Assembly: GCF_020921035.1 (NCBI RefSeq)
Contig: NC_063152.1
Location: 27,775,903 to 27,839,902, forward strand
Reading direction: 5' to 3'
DNA: 64,000 nt
Source of the DNA: Rhodamnia argentea
Lineage: Eukaryota > Streptophyta > Magnoliopsida > Myrtales > Myrtaceae
Part shown: in pieces, positions 12,801-31,860 of the stretch
Layout of the letters: each line of letters begins with the position of its first letter
Position numbering within the stretch: the stretch's first letter is position 1
Notes under the pieces: generated by a model
Told to the model about the DNA's origin: nothing
The model's database searches: none
The model's input: the letters and a program-made list of their open reading frames with translations, nothing else
Made by a program: the position numbers and the translations under genes

Positions 12801-13596
12801 ACAAGCTGAAAAGGGTTCTACTTGTACAAATAAAACCAGTCACCTAAGCTATTGTGACCTGGGGATTCGTATAATGTCGTCATCGAGATTCAGAGCAACT
12901 GATAATCCCATTAATGAAAGTGGATCATGCACTGGCTCGCTCTGGGGGTGTTCATCTAATCTGATCAACAAATACGCAGCAGCATCTTCCACTCAACACG
13001 GGGTGCTGCGTTCATTCAGAATGTACGGAACGAGAACGGGCAAAGGAATGCAGGGATGAGACTGAGATTCACGTTAACTTAACTCAATGGCAAGAACAGC
13101 AATCAAGAGCTTTCCACGAGCGAATTAAAGCAGACACTCACCTGGCACTAGGGACCTTGGGAGGGAGATGGGGCTGGAGCTCGTTGGGGAGGCCGAGGAA
13201 GCCATTGAAGCGGTCGAAAGTGACGTGGGAGACGTGGCGGACGTCCGTAGGCCAGCTGATGTCAGTGGAGGAGAGGTCGTCTCTCTCCACGCTGCATGTC
13301 ACCAGCGACTTCCTCAACACTCCGACCAGAATGTCCAATATCGGCATCTGCTGCTGCTGCCTCTCCCACTTTCTTCCTACTCCGCCGCCTCCTCCCTTCT
13401 TTCCCATGGAGTCGTTTTCCTCCTCCGCTTCCTCCTCCCCTTCCTCCTCCTCCTCCTCCTCCTCTTCCTCCTCGTCGTACTCTACCACGTCGAAGCAGTC
13501 GTTGGCAGAAGTGGGGAAGAGGGGTCTCTGCTGAGCCCTGTTGAACTCTGTCGTTCCCGGGAGCCCACAAGATTTGGATCGAAAGAGCCTCGTCAT
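9830..13596 (-). CDS. ROPGAP: Rho-of-plants GTPase-activating protein with CRIB motif (RopGAP)
   Basis: Five exons read on the reverse strand: 13596-13142, 11678-11558, 11452-11333, 10778-10548 and 10366-9830, giving 487 residues with continuous phase. The protein starts MTRLFRSKSCG, has a long Asp/Glu run, then a CRIB motif at about residues 113-137 (ISWPTDVRHVSHVTFDRFNG) that binds active ROP. The RhoGAP domain follows, with the arginine finger in EGIFRINAENSQ (Arg198) and the signature MNARNIAMVFAPNMTQ. This CRIB plus RhoGAP order is unique to plant RopGAPs, which speed GTP hydrolysis on ROP GTPases at the plasma membrane to shape polar growth and stress signalling. The C-terminus has a short acidic/serine stretch and ends SRGGGEGETWA. 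The first intron (about 1.46 kb) carries a MITE. A GA run sits directly before the start codon. The subgroup within ROPGAP1-5 was not determined. Confidence 0.93.
12161..12513. mobile_element. palindromic MITE, probably Mutator-like (copy 1)
   Basis: The element starts GGGAAAAAACCAC and ends with the inverse GTGGC/TGGCTTTTTCCC-type terminus. It is flanked by an exact 9-bp direct repeat, TTAAGGAAA, at 12152-12160 and 12514-12522; 9 bp is the typical target duplication of Mutator-like elements. The two halves are inverted copies meeting at 'ctcaaaaatttgaggtaaat', so a transcript would fold into one long hairpin. Inside, a unit of the form GTGACACATTTACCCCAAACTT is repeated several times. It carries no coding sequence. 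It lies in intron 1 of the RopGAP gene. A second copy is at 32006-32446. Confidence 0.85.
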
Positions 13597-13603
13597 CCTC
13601 TGA

Positions 13604-13625
13604 CTCTCTCTCTCTCTCTCTCTCT
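13604..13625 (-). promoter_or_regulatory. GA-repeat in the RopGAP leader
   Basis: A (CT)11 tract, reading GAGAGA on the gene's strand, sits about 8-30 bases before the RopGAP start codon. GA runs in plant leaders and promoters are known binding sites of BPC/GAGA-binding proteins. That this one is used is inference. Confidence 0.5.
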
Positions 13626-15827
13626 GCCCCGCGGGCGAAGAAAAGAAGGATCCGAACGTGGAAGGAAAGGGAAGGCTTTCGGGATTCTGACGGAGAGATC
13701 CAGAGAAAAAGAAGAAGATTACAGGGGGTGGGGGGCAATAAGAAAGTGCAAAGAGAAGAGAGAAAAGCAAAGACGCAAATAAGAGAGACTCTACTAGGGG
13801 TGGATTAGAGTTTACTTGACTGGGAAAGAGAAGCAACAAAGAGCTAGGGTGGATTTGGTGGCGAAGCAAAGGGGTTGAATAATACAATCACAAACTATGC
13901 ACTGCAAGAAAAGCAAGTCTAGAATTTGGAAGCAAAGCAATAGATTAGGGAGAGGGTGGTAATGCTATCATGCTGCAGCAAACATATTTTTGGTTTCTTA
14001 AAATATTAAGAAAAGGTGCATATGGGATTTGTTTATTCTTTGTCATTTTCTTCAGGGTCTAGTTTTGGCGATGCAAGGTTGTGAAGGAGAGGAGGAGGGA
14101 ACGGTGAGAAGCTCTTCTCGTGAATGACGAGGCTCCATGAAAAAGGACTTGGAGCCAGAGCCAGGCAGCCTCCATACAAGTGAGTGAGCCTCTGTCACAG
14201 TTAAAAAAAGAATTTAGACAGTAGATTCGGACTCTCTCGAATGGGAGTGTAGTTATATACGTACATGTTCACCATCCTTACACAGATGTTGGTGAAGCGA
14301 ACGTGGGGGATGCGATGGGTATAACCCAGCTTCTTTCCCTTGTATTTTAACCAAAAGACAAGACACCAAAGTAGAGTCACATGGCCACATGGCCTCTGTT
14401 CCCCTCTCTCTGTCTTTCTCTTGCTTCCATCCATGGGGATTCACATACACTTTCTTTTAATCCCCAGCCCCTAGAAAATCTCTAACGGAGGCGATGGGAG
14501 TAAATGAGCAATAAATAGGACCATCCGTGGGCAGGACCATTCTCGTTCTGAATCCATCGGTCCATGAATTCCAGAGTTTCTCCAGGAAGAGGTTAAAGCA
14601 GAGAGAACATGCTACTAAGTCCAATTGACGCGGACTAGAGACATATCACCCGTCGTCTTCGTCTCTCGTCTTCTTCGTATTGTTATCTGAATAGGAGGAA
14701 AAGAACCCGCTGCGACAGTCGCCAACGCCGCTGCTTGATGTCGATCCTACGGCGATTCGTGCTCCCTTTTCGCTCCCCGATTATTAATTAATCTTCACGG
14801 GACAAGGCACTCTGTTTAATGTTCACAGCGTGTGTGGCTTGTTCCCTCGAAACGTTTAGTTTAGTCCGCGGGCATATGCGGTCATGCCCAAGTTTCCTTG
14901 AGCCTCCAAATGGAAAGCTCATCGCCAAGCTACGGAATCAAATACCGAGAGCTTTCCATATGTCAGCAGCTTCATCAAAATCGCTTAGACCCTTTATACC
15001 GTTTCAAGGGGGATGATTTGTTGCCTAACTGACCCAGATCCGTCACAACGGAATCCATCCCTTGAATGTGATCAGATCATAATATGATCAATCCATGGCC
15101 ATGAGGCGCAACCAACATCACATCATGGTTCCGTGATAATGAATCAACATTCTTGCACGTAAACATCCCAACCAACTAAACACACTCCTCCTCCTCCTCC
15201 ATCCTAATCTTCTTCTTCTGAGGAGGAGGCCCACACGGGCTGCAGCTTATAAAGACAAGCTACGGCAAATATGCTTGACGTTTTTGGACGTGTGTTGCCG
15301 GTGGCGAGTTCCTTTGCAGTCACTCCAAGAATCTGTGCCTTCTTCTTCTTCTTCCTCTTCCTTCTGGAGGATTGCGAGATTAGGTAGAAATCTTGCGTTA
15401 CCAACTCAGATTAAACCAACCCCACCAACTAAAACAATTCTTTCTCTCCAAGGAATCTGCCACCCGTCACTCATCGCTTTTGCAGCTGTATTGAAACTCG
15501 AATCGGATGGCGTCGTGCAGGTCGTCCCGGTCACCATCCCAGGCCAGCGGACATTATACGACATTAGTAAAGGGGAGCCAACAGAGATCAGTCCCCACCC
15601 TACTTACAAATAAATGCACTTTGCTATGACCATATCTTACCTCCTCGATTTTAACGGTTCTTTCTTTTCGTAGCGTCAAGCAAGGTGTTTCCAGTCCATC
15701 AAATGATATGAACCCGTCAACGCTGAATCTTACCAAGTTTGACTTTGTGGGTCGTATCTTGGCAGATACAGCTGTAGATTTAGAAGCATTGGGCACCCAC
15801 CTTCGCAAATTAATCAATGTGATTCGG

Positions 15828-15828
<1 letters not shown>

Positions 15829-15852
<24 letters not shown>
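15829..15852. repeat. (CCTG)6 microsatellite
   Basis: Six perfect CCTG units followed by CCTC. Tetranucleotide repeats of this composition are uncommon in the AT-rich spacers of this window. Confidence 0.9.
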
Positions 15853-15858
<6 letters not shown>

Positions 15859-18295
15859 TTGTTTCCATTCGAGCCATCTCTCTAAAACACTTGATTACTG
15901 TTGGGCCTTCATGCCTGGGCTTTTCGTTCTGATCTCACCCTGCTTTGGAATCTAGTGGGCGAGCCCAATTACAACTTAAAGAAGCATCTGGCCGAGCAAA
16001 CGAAGATGCCAGAGGGCTTGAATGACTTGGCCCTTTCCAAAAAGACACTCTCAGAGAAACTCATTTGGAGTCGTCCAACGTACTTTTGAACAACTTTATC
16101 TATCTCATCAGTGTTTTGAAGCGTCAGTTTCCATATCGTGGCCAAATCGAACCGGATACTCCGGTTCGATAATAATAGTACGACAGGTAAGTAGGCCCGG
16201 CTTTAAAGGTGACTCTGACCATGTTCGCTTATTTTGTGATGTATAATACAGTCTAATTTAAGAGCAGTAGCAGATTAGGGCTTTGAAGAAATCTGAACAT
16301 GAAACTTCGTTGCTCACCAAAATGTTCACCTTCTTTCTTTTTCGCTGGGTTGCATTGGATTATAGTGTGCCGGAAAACGACCATAACTTTTGTTTCGGAA
16401 GGAGTTAGGAGCCTCATAATACCCAATTTGGAAAAGTTTGTGTCCAACTGCTATGCTATGACCAAAGGCAAAGGGCACCTCTTCACATGAGAAAACGAAC
16501 TAATTCTATAAGAAAAAATTGGTTATCTAAAAATAGAACTAATTTCTTCAAAACAAAATGACCCTTATGTTCGTATGTAGATAAAACACTAAAAGAGTCG
16601 GGAAATTATCATTAGTGATGTTAAGAGAAATAAAAGTTGACGTTCCATAATACATTATTGGAAGCCCAATGAAATGCAAGCTCAAGCCTTTAAGCTCATA
16701 TGATAATTTACATGAGAAAATTAGTGAGATGTTATATTTGAAAACCCTATTTATGACGTGGAAGAAAAGAACGATCGTTCAAAGACAGTAATAAGATGAC
16801 GTTGTACGGCTTTCATCAAGTTGATGATCGGAGTTCGATTCGTGGTCCGATAGCTTGCAACACATTGTTCTCGAATATGATCTGTTTGATTTTCATCTGA
16901 ATCTTCCTTCATCAGGGTTTTTGTGGGAATTTATCCTTGATCTCTTGTGAAATTCATATACATTGCCAAGGTTGATGTTCTTGATGTTGTTGCTGCTGCT
17001 ATCTACTTCTAGTATTAAGTAGAGAAGAATTTTGTTCGCACAACTTTTTGATAGTGAAGATATTGGGTAGAGTTCGGTCCCATGATTTTTGATCTCTCCT
17101 CACACCTGGGACTGGGAGATTCTCCATGTTGCCATGCACCTCTATTGAGTTTTTAATCATACGCCATGCCCATAATGAGAACATTGAGTCTTTTTTGATC
17201 TCATGTGTTATTCTCATTGTGCACATACGAGTGAAAGTGCTTTTGGATTCTCTCGTGATCGTGACACCTATTGTGTTTTTGGAATATCTATTTGTTTCTT
17301 TTCGATATTTCAGACAACTTTTAACATAGTACTATAGAATACAGATCAAGTTTCCTCTGAGCTGCATCTTGACGGTAATCATCGCTAAATCAGTTGATTG
17401 GATGCACTGGTTCCAATAATATTCGACTTGGCTTTTGAATCTTACTACAGTTCGACCGCAATTTCGTATTATATTGCAGGTCAACCCCGCACAGTGCACT
17501 GGGGGTCCTTCAACAAGCTCGATTGCCATGGATTTATATAATATGCCACCTTACCCTATATCCTAAATAGCACCTACATCGACAAAAGCGACATGCGATA
17601 CGACATGTCGACATATCATTTCTACAAAAATAAAGAACTTTGACACGTGGTGTGTTAAATACACACACATATATAAATTATTTTGTATATGTAAAAATAT
17701 AAGCGGTGAGTTTTTTCTTTTCTTTTCTTATGTTAGGGATTCGTGATTAGACTTTTTTTTTTTTAATGGCCGGGTATATTATTTTTGGGATGGCTGATAT
17801 ATGACTTAAATATTTTATATTATTGATGAATTTTCATTTTAACTCTTAATTTATTAAAAATGCTAAAAATTAACATCCTACTTGTTGAAATAGCATGTCG
17901 GGATGCTTGATTCGCGTGTCTTTGGAGTGCTTGGAGGGCTGGCATGTGTCGGTCGCATTTTGGGGAGCATCGGAAAGTGTCGAAGTGTCGGAAAGTGCCA
18001 TACACAACACGAAAAGCCTCCAGAGAGAATGTCGGTACTTCCTAGCTTGTAACTTAACTCGGACGATTCTTCTCTCTATGTCACAAAATCTTTACAGGAT
18101 TTACAACCCCGAATAAGGATTGCGAAAAAGGGGAGGATTTTAGTATTGAATTCATTACATGGCCCGCGCATATACTCGTAAATGCATTCCTGTGTATGTT
18201 GTTTTTCTTCATGTGCTAAATATTTCATGGGTTTGATAAATTATCTTTTTCACATGTTTTGATTAATAAATTAAAATTCCATCTTTTATCTGAAT

Positions 18296-18300
<5 letters not shown>

Positions 18301-18332
<32 letters not shown>
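18301..18332. repeat. (CT)16 microsatellite
   Basis: Uninterrupted CT dinucleotide run in AT-rich intergenic DNA. Confidence 0.9.
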
Positions 18333-18334
<2 letters not shown>

Positions 18335-19736
18335 AAATTTTCAATTAAGTGGAGCCTTGTCATTTTTTTTTTTTTTTTCTAAACAAATATGCTTTAAGTG
18401 GTGTAAGTTATATCTAAAATAAGTGGGATTTTGAAAGGAAACAAAACGTGAACATGCATTTCTAAATTTAGTAAATATCTCCGACCGTCGACTCGCTTCT
18501 TTCAAATTGTTTCTTTTTATTAAGAGAAGGCAACTAACATATAATACCAGCTTCACTTATAGTAGGTCTCTCGTCGTAAGGCTCGCGTTTACTAAATATT
18601 AAGTGAAATTTATCCCCATAATAAAATAAGTTACCCAATCGATATAGCTTCTATTCTATCACAAAGTGAAGATGGCATCTCACTCGGTTAATGCTAATTG
18701 ATCTAACATGAGCAATTCGGTATACGTACGCCATGTGAAGTATCACAGTTCAATTTCAATCTCATGGTGACAGACAGCATTTCATGTAAGTTACATAAAA
18801 TCAATCATTTGAGTTTATAAAATGCGTCTATTTGAAGACGAAACAAATAATTAAATTCCTTATATACACACAGAAAGAGAAATTTATGTTTCACCTGAAT
18901 CCGGACAGCCATAATAAAACAATGCAGCGGATTGGGGAGTTGCCTTGCAGACTGCAAATAAAGGTGCAGTTCTTACGTTGGACCACCACAGAGCTCAACA
19001 TAGCAAGTAAATAGAATTAATGGGAGCCGGTAAGAAGATAAAGTTGGGATTTTTAAAGAGTGGCCGTGGAGGAAGCAGGCGATCCCAAATCTTGTGGATA
19101 AATTGTGGGTATCGGGCAGTTAATGAGGAAGTTGATCCTCCAGATCAATCCCCAAAGGCTCCAGTCCAGCATAAATGGGTTGGTACGTGAATGCAGGAAG
19201 GTGCCAGCTAAACCCCAAAAATGTTTACGTCTCTTGGGCTTCAGGAATCAGATGGAATCACGGGCTTACCAGCATATTCAAGCATAATATGCAAAGGTTC
19301 AGGAACGAGCACGGGGAATCTGAAGCGGATACGTGAGATGTAACGAACAAAAATAGCGGGCAGAGGGGTCAGTTCGATGCGGTTCTCCCTCTGTGTATCA
19401 TCTGGATCTGAGCAAATTGCACATCTGTTGGGGGGATGGATTGAGAATGGTGGTGGGAGTTGGGGGTGGGGTTTGCTCTGTTAACTGCGCAAGCGTTTAA
19501 TGTTGACCGGTGAGGCGGAGAGATTAAAGAAAAGAGACGAAGGAAAGGGTCCGCTGGTTCATGGAGATTGCTGTTATTAAACAAATGGAGAGAGGGGTTG
19601 ACAACGTCACCACAGGAGGAGGAGGAGGAGGAGGAGGAAAGGAAGAAGATTAAAGAACCAAAATGACGAAACTAAGAAATAATAAACAACACTCCTCCTT
19701 GGCTGCATCACATCACTCCTCCATTTTGACCAGCGC

Positions 19737-19740
<4 letters not shown>

Positions 19741-19774
<34 letters not shown>
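19741..19774. repeat. (GA)17 microsatellite upstream of CRK
   Basis: Uninterrupted GA run about 725 bases before the kinase start codon, followed by further CT-rich and GA-rich tracts. A possible GAGA-type promoter element. Confidence 0.85.
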
Positions 19775-19777
<3 letters not shown>

Positions 19778-20301
19778 AGAATCACGGTTACACGTGTAAG
19801 AAATCTCCCTCGTAGATAATAAGGCGCTCTCTCTCTGTCTCTCTCCCTCCTTCGAATCGGGTCGAGATGCAGCTCATAATTGCCCGACCTGACTGTTACC
19901 ATTTCCAATTCTCTCTGTCCGTAATGGCGTGAAATGAGTATATGTGCTGGGAAAATGTGAATTGGGAGTGGATGCATGTGGATCCTATTCCATTTTCATT
20001 CCTCTTTCCTTTTCTAGCCCAATCACCAACCACAACCGCAGCATTTCCAGCATAACCAGACGAGGAAGAGGAAGAGGAAGAGGAAGAGGAGGAAGAAGGA
20101 GGAGGAGATTAAGACAAAAGGGCGGGAGGGAGGGAGAGAGACAGAGAGACAGGGACAGAGGAACAGAGAAGAATCAGAAACAGGGTCCTTTTGGTGTCGT
20201 TCCTGTCTTTTTCTCTCTTTCTGTGTGTCACTTCTCTTCTCGCCATCCCCCCCCTCTCCCCCTCTCCTCTCTTCCATTTTGTCTGACTCTGATTCTGCGC
20301 C

Positions 20302-20321
20302 AAAAAAAAAAAAAAAAAAAA
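20302..20321 (+). promoter_or_regulatory. A20 tract in the CRK leader region
   Basis: Twenty consecutive A residues lie 177 bases before the CRK start codon, between CT-rich and GC-rich sequence. If transcribed it would be a poly(A) stretch within the 5' UTR. The transcription start is not known from the sequence. Confidence 0.45.
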
Positions 20322-20427
20322 CGCGGCCTTTTTTCATTCCCCTCGTTTATCGTTTTGCGCCCGTTTTGGGATCTTCCTGGTGTTCGCGGTCAGATCTGCT
20401 TCCTTTGCATCTCTTCTCCACCGTCTG

Positions 20428-20433
20428 ATGTAG
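20428..20433 (+). promoter_or_regulatory. minimal AUG-stop upstream ORF before CRK
   Basis: ATG is followed directly by TAG, 64 bases before the kinase start codon. Such start-stop uORFs are known in plants; the AUGUAA elements of NIP5;1 stall ribosomes in response to boron. Whether this one acts depends on the transcription start and is inference. Confidence 0.45.
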
Positions 20434-20497
20434 TCTCTTTGACCCATCCGTCCCCTTCTCTCGTATTTATATCTCTTCTTCCGCCGGAACGGAAGCC

Positions 20498-26784
<6,287 letters not shown>

Positions 26785-29756
26785 AATCTTGGTTTTTTTG
26801 AAGTATTTCTTTTCCTTGGGGGTTTTCTTTAGTTCAACATATATCTTCCAATTCTTATGGTTTCTGAAGGTTTGGAGGTTTTCTTTCGCTTTTCTCTCCG
26901 TTGGTGGGCAGGCAGGATTAAAAAAAAAAAATAGAAGAAAATTAAAGGGGCTCTATTAGTTTAAATGCTGTGATTATTGCCTTTAATTCAGGTTGAAGAT
27001 GACATCCTTGCCGGTGCACTTAGCCCACCTATCTTTTGAATGTTTCATTCTATTTTTGTTATTTTCTTTTGCTGGAAAAGAGAATCACAAGTTGGGAGGA
27101 ATTGGCGACTGGACATTTACGAACAATCTATTGAGTATTGAGCTTGGTGGTCGGACTTGGGGAGAGAGAGAGAGTTGGATTTCTGGGGGATGCACTTGAT
27201 CTGTCATTCGACTATCCTGCGTCCACTTTGGTACGTCGTGATGAAGATGACCAAAACATGGAGTGAGTTGGATTAGTGAGTGTCTTGAGAAATTTTATTA
27301 TGTAATCAAATGTACAGGGTTTGTACTTTTAATACAGTCTTTTCTAGTCGTAGAAACTCTTTTTCGAGACCCTCGTCTTAACGAGTCTTCAAAACTGTGC
27401 CATTTCACAGATAAATCACCGAATTGCCATAACTTTATTACAGCGCAGACAACCAAGGCATTTTGTGTGTGAAATAAAGAGTAGCATTTACCAGTGTTCG
27501 TGGCTACATAGAAACATAGATAAGTTCCAAATGTTACTGGTAATGCAATACTGACTGGTAACTTGCTCATATGATAACTTGTTAGCTATCAATTATTGAA
27601 TTTAGATGATTAAAGTTTATTTGATTGTTTTTAATTATCGAAATTCAAGTAAACTAAACATTTTCTATTGCTTAGCTTACAAACGCGTTAAAGATTTCAA
27701 CTCTTACGTGAATTAACATATCCATAGACGGCTCGGACTTGCTCTGTAACATTCTGTTTTATGGCGACCGTGCAGCTTGGCAATTCAATTGACAAATGTG
27801 GGGATCTAGGATAAGTAGTCTGCCAGGTCTTGGTTTTCTGTAAACCAATCTCTGAGGTCTCTTTAGGAGCTTCCCAGGCCACAACCCCTTCAGTGAAATT
27901 TGGACAGATCTTGTCTTCTAGTCCAAGCCTGCACCAGTCAAGGCCTTTGAAAACCAGGAAGAAGAATGATTTCACTGAATTCAGGAGGTTTTCTTTGTCT
28001 TGCATTATGTCTCTATGTTCTAATTTCTGGGCTTATCGTCATCCGAGATCTTTTTTCTTTAATTTTTACAGGTGAGATGACAATTTGTTTTTACCCACTT
28101 CCAAACTGTTTGTCTAAAAGAATATGCTAGGTAGAACGACGGGCTGGTCTTAGTGGTCTGCTTCCACATTCCTGGAGCTGGCTAGGGATGGGTATGTGCC
28201 TGATCCACCCGAACATGACCACCAGGCCAAGCAAGCGGGCGTTCCCTAACAACTGACAAGTTCCAAGGAGGACAGCTTCTTTGTATTAACCACTCGAAAC
28301 GACTGAAGGTGATCGATCATATATTAGTCTTACCTAGCTAGTAAAGGTCACGAGAGAGCTAAAATCTTAACAAAACCCAAGTTGGTAAGACACTTCCAGA
28401 TGACAGATTCTGGTTTGAGAATAAGCAAAGGAGACGAGGCAATTCCTAGAAGGGCCCTTCCCCGGCTAGGGACCTTAGGCTATGCAGAGAAAGCGACTGC
28501 CAGAAGAATAAGTAATATTTAGTCAGCACGAATTGCATTCAGGAGTCCCATGATTTTACTCGTTCCATTAATTGTTTATGTCATGAGTGATGACTATTTG
28601 ATCTAATAATGGCCATTAAGTTAGTTTCTCTAGTATCAGAAGGGATACTCCTATATGGTTCTTTTTCTGCTGCCTCTGCAATTCACCGTGTCCTTGTTTC
28701 GTTGCCTAAAAGACATGTCGTCTTTGCACATCTTTATCGCTCGACTTCATGGAAACTCTCGTGCATCATAAACTCTCTGGAAGACAGTGTTAATTTAGAT
28801 GAGGAACAGAAGGTCTACCTAGTATCTTCATATCTGGGCCAGTACTGAGCTAGCTTGACTGAAATTTGGGTGGAGTGCGTATTCGAAGGGAAAATTTGGT
28901 GAATGCAATGCGACCCTGTTCATTGAGCTAATTCATTTGTTGAATCCCCATGACGTAGGTGATGTCTAGAATAATCTAAGAATCCGACGATTTTGCTGGT
29001 GAGGCCAACTGCTGGTGCAGGACCATGCATTGCATGCTGCTCTCAGACAGATACAATTGGACATCGTTGGCAATGGTATCTGTCTGAAAGTACCTGATTT
29101 TGTTGTCTGATGCACATGCTTTCCAAATTTTATGATTATTTGGTTGTGACAATTCCAATCCCAGAGGTTGTCAAGAAATGTACTTGAACTCAGTATTTCA
29201 AAATTCGACACGGCCTTTTCCATAGCTTACAAGTCTCACCAATGTTTACAACGACGTGCGTCATCGGGGTTATGTTAATTTTAAGGTCCGCTCTTAGATT
29301 GGGGGCGTGTAATATCTTACTCCGTTGTTCAGAGTGTTGACTTTCTTCAATGAAACAATTATGAACCCAAGAGACAGAAAATGCAGAAAGCTGATGTTAA
29401 GCTAAGCTGGGGGTAGTGGTGGTCCTCGGATTTATGAAGTCCACTCCACAACGTCAGCACGAGAGCAAATCCTCTCCAAGTGATGGGCGTCATGCACTCG
29501 TTCATTGACAGTGCTTCTCGCTTAATTTTTTTCCTTACCTTCTATGGTTTATTACTCCATCTTTACATACGATTACGCTTCCCCAATTATAGATTATATA
29601 CAATGCATTGGACCGATGTCCTTACATTATATATGTACTATATGCTTCGGCTTCTTTGTCTTTAAGACTTGTTACCATTGCCAACTTCCTTCCATTCTTA
29701 GCTGAATCCGATAGCGAAACAAACCTGTAAAGCTTCCCTCTCTCCACTCGCCTCTA
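26785..29756. other. intergenic between CRK and CYP78A
   Basis: The first part should hold the CRK 3' UTR; an AATAAA-type signal occurs near 27472 but its use is unknown. A 79-residue open frame at 28609-28848 has no recognisable motif. The bases just before 29757 are the CYP78A leader and promoter. I see no other gene. Confidence 0.45.
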
Positions 29757-31639
29757 ATGAAAACCGATGTCGATACCACCCTCTGGGCTTTTGCTGTTGC
29801 CACCAAACTATCCGGAGCTTTTATGCAACCGCATGTCGCGATGGCATATACGTTTCTCCTCTTCGCCGCTTTAGCTTGGCTGTCAATTTCCCTAGTTTAC
29901 TGGGCTCATCCTGGTGGTCCTGCTTGGGGCAAGTACTGCTTTTCCAAGGGAAAGCTTTCTTCCTTCAGTAACTTCAAGCCTATTCCAGGTCCTAGAGGAT
30001 TGCCTTTGTTTGGCAGCATCAAACTGATGGCCAACCAGCTCGCGCATCGCCAGATCGCAGCCGCCGCTCAATCACATGACGCAAGGCGGTTGATGGCCTT
30101 CAGCTTGGGCCACACGCGTGTTATTGTCACATGTGATCCCGACGTGGCCAAAGAGATCCTCCACAGCCGTGTGTTTGCAGATCGTCCCGTGAAGGAGTCC
30201 GCTTACAGCTTGATGTTTAATCGAGCCATCGGGTTTGCTCCTTGTAGTGAATACTGGAGAGTGCTCAGGAGAATCGCTGCCACCCATTTCTTCTGTCCGA
30301 AGCAAATCAAGGCTACCGAGGATCAGAGATGTGCCATTGCTTCTGGGATGGTTTCATCCTTGGGTCGCCACAACCATCGTGAACCTTTCACAGTCCACCA
30401 AGTCCTCAAAAGAGCTTCGCTCCACCACATGATGTTCCTGGTGTTTGGACGCAGATATGAACTGGATCATATGAATGAAGAAGCGGAGGAGCTGAAGAGG
30501 TTGGTCGATGAAGGGTACGAATTGCTGGGCACGCTCAACTGGTCGGACCACTTCTCTTGGCTGTCTGATTTTGATCCTCAGAACATTCGGGCCAGATGCT
30601 GGCGACTCTTACCTAAGGTGAAGGTCTTTGTCAGCCGAATGATCAGGGAACATAGAGAGAAGGCCGGCGACAGAGACTGCATGGACTTCGTTGACGTTTT
30701 GCTCTCTCTTCAAGCTTCTGAGAAATTGTCCGACTTGGATATTATTGCTGTTCTTTGGGTACGTAAGCAGAATTTAATTTAGATCTGCACACCTCATCTT
30801 ACAATTTCTCCCCCTTATCTTGTTATACAAATCTAGTGGCTAATGTTCCTAGCATCCAACTCACAAATATAGAAACAACTGAGTTAAGAATTTGGACATC
30901 AAGGAATATAAAGTACATGTGGTCGTGCATTATCAAATCATTGCTGCCTCACAGATGAGAGTTCTACTGTATAAATATATGCAAATTGGTGTAGGAAATG
31001 ATATTCAGAGGGACGGACACGGTTGCTGTCTTGATCGAGTGGATTCTGGCAAGGATGGTGCTGCATCCTGAGGTGCAATCCAAGGTACAAAATGAGCTCG
31101 ACCAAGTGGTGGGAAAATACCGCAGTGATGTCGTCGACGAGGGACACACGGCACGTCTGGTTTATCTGCAGGCCGTGGTGAAGGAGGTCCTAAGACTGCA
31201 CCCACCCGGTCCGCTCCTCTCCTGGGCACGATTGGCAGCAGCGGACACATTGGTCGACGGGCATCACGTGCCCGCAGGGACTACAGCAATGGTCAACATG
31301 TGGGCCATATCCAGGGACCCGGAGGTCTGGGAGGACCCTCATCGGTTCATGCCTGAAAGGTTCGTTGCAGGCGAGGAAGGAAGGGTGGAGCTTTCAGTGT
31401 TAGGTTCGGATCTGAGGCTTGCCCCCTTCGGATCGGGTAGGAGGAGCTGCCCAGGGAAGAGCTTGGGGCTGATCACCGTCACTCATTGGGCGGCCCATCT
31501 GTTGCACGAGTATGAGTGGTTACCCTCCGCCTCGGACTGGGGCACCGGCGTCAACTTGACCGAGGTGCTCAGGCTTTCTTGCGAGATGGCGTATCCACTC
31601 ACGGTCATTGTGCGCCCACGCCGGAGAGCTCTTAAGTAG
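29757..31639 (+). CDS. CYP78A: cytochrome P450, CYP78A subfamily
   Basis: Two exons, 29757-30758 and 30995-31639, give 548 residues. The single intron falls before the I-helix block [12 protein letters not shown], the standard CYP78A position. A hydrophobic N-terminal segment near residues 22-48 anchors the enzyme in the ER and is followed by the proline-rich hinge [13 protein letters not shown]. The I-helix oxygen-binding motif is GTDTVA, the ExxR motif is in KEVLRLHP, and the heme loop is [10 protein letters not shown] with the axial ligand Cys486. These features and the [17 protein letters not shown] stretch are diagnostic of CYP78A (KLUH/PLASTOCHRON1 type). Members of that family promote growth of leaves, floral organs and seeds through an unidentified mobile signal. 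No frameshift or missing catalytic residue is seen. The subfamily number could not be fixed. Plastid-derived DNA begins about 220 bases after the stop codon. Confidence 0.93.
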
Positions 31640-31860
31640 TGATGTCTGGATTTCGGGGTAGAAAAGAATGTCGACTGGCACTTGTTGGGGGTTGAAGTAA
31701 CTTGTACTCGAGTCTGGTTTAGTTGGTTGATCAGACATTAGCTCTTCATGGTCAACCATGCAATTTGTCATAATATCTGAATAGAGATGTGAGTGTCTGT
31801 TATCTTACTTCTGTAACAAGAAAACGGACACTAATGAAGAAAGAGTGAGCTTCTTGGTCC

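Larger units (their letters stand above)
13626..20301. other. intergenic between RopGAP and CRK genes
   Basis: About 6.7 kb between two divergently oriented genes. No open frame resembles a known protein; most are under 80 residues and overlap on both strands. Microsatellites occur at 15829-15852, 18301-18332 and 19741-19774, and a GGA run at about 19617-19638. At 17570-18010 there are clusters of 'cgacatg' and 'gtgtcgg' words that could be the remains of a repeat, but no ends could be defined. From about 19600 on, GA-, GGA- and CT-rich DNA leads into the CRK promoter and leader. Confidence 0.5.

Noticed and set aside
13168-13782. 204-residue + strand open frame opposite RopGAP exon 1
   Set aside because: It is the antisense shadow of the acidic and CRIB-coding exon, with Leu/Ser runs created by GAG/GAA codons on the other strand.
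28609-28848. 79-residue open frame
   Set aside because: No motif, no recognisable relative, and no codon signature distinct from the surrounding AT-rich DNA.
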